From Flavobacteriales bacterium (lineage in GTDB: Bacteria > Bacteroidota > Bacteroidia > Flavobacteriales > Flavobacteriaceae), in contig JALVEJ010000011.1 in assembly GCA_027031025.1 (NCBI GenBank), forward strand, positions 1 to 5,805: a stretch of DNA of 5,805 nucleotides, given 5' to 3'. Positions 5,787 to 5,805 of the stretch are shown in pieces. Every line of letters begins with the position of its first letter. The first letter of the stretch is position 1. The position numbers and the translations under genes were made by a program. The notes below the pieces were generated by a model, which saw only the letters and a program-made list of their open reading frames with translations, did not search any database and was not told the DNA's origin.

Positions 5787-5805
5787 GTTTTTTTTTTTTT
5801 TTTTT
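5787..5805. other. Poly-T tail at the window end (possible contig-edge artefact)
   Basis: After the last base of the IS there is one G followed by 18 T up to the end. Assemblies commonly break at multi-copy insertion sequences, and a long homopolymer directly there is suspect. It could also be a genuine T-rich insertion site. Nothing coding is visible. Confidence 0.6.

Overview
The window reads as a chromosomal piece of an AT-rich Bacteroidota genome, most likely Flavobacteriales. The evidence is a DUF3109 protein, a DUF3078 outer-membrane-type protein with a signal peptide ending in NAQ, a Bacteroidota-style PlsC-like acyltransferase, TAnnTTTG-type promoter elements and the absence of Shine-Dalgarno sequences before start codons. 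This assignment rests on recognising protein families, not on a search.

Left part (2-3225, + strand): the C-terminal part of a PBP4-type D-alanyl-D-alanine carboxypeptidase (cut by the window start) is followed by a DUF3109 cysteine-rich protein. Eight bases later comes a small unrecognised putative lipoprotein. After a gap of about 106 bases that holds a palindromic promoter-like element comes a DUF3078 protein. A strong hairpin terminator at 3249-3289 closes this block. Three of the four products look exported or envelope-associated: the carboxypeptidase acts in the periplasm on peptidoglycan, the lipoprotein would be membrane-anchored, and the DUF3078 protein is probably an outer-membrane beta-barrel. 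DUF3109 looks cytoplasmic and metal-binding.

Right part (3434-5805, - strand): a PlsC-like acyltransferase converges on the first block. Its N-terminal coding region carries a short GC-rich segment. Upstream of it lie a small hairpin repeat and then a complete ISL3-family insertion sequence (4503-5786) with 22/26 matching terminal inverted repeats and an intact 407-residue transposase in the same orientation as the acyltransferase. The window ends 19 bases past the IS in a run of 18 T, which looks like a contig edge at a repeat.

I see no novel defence, CRISPR, secretion or biosynthetic system here. The window is mostly ordinary envelope and lipid housekeeping plus one IS. The points most worth a second look are the GC-rich insert in the acyltransferase, the H-x5-D variant of its active-site motif, the 16-bp palindrome overlapping the promoter of the DUF3078 gene, and the cysteine-free zinc-ribbon region of the transposase.
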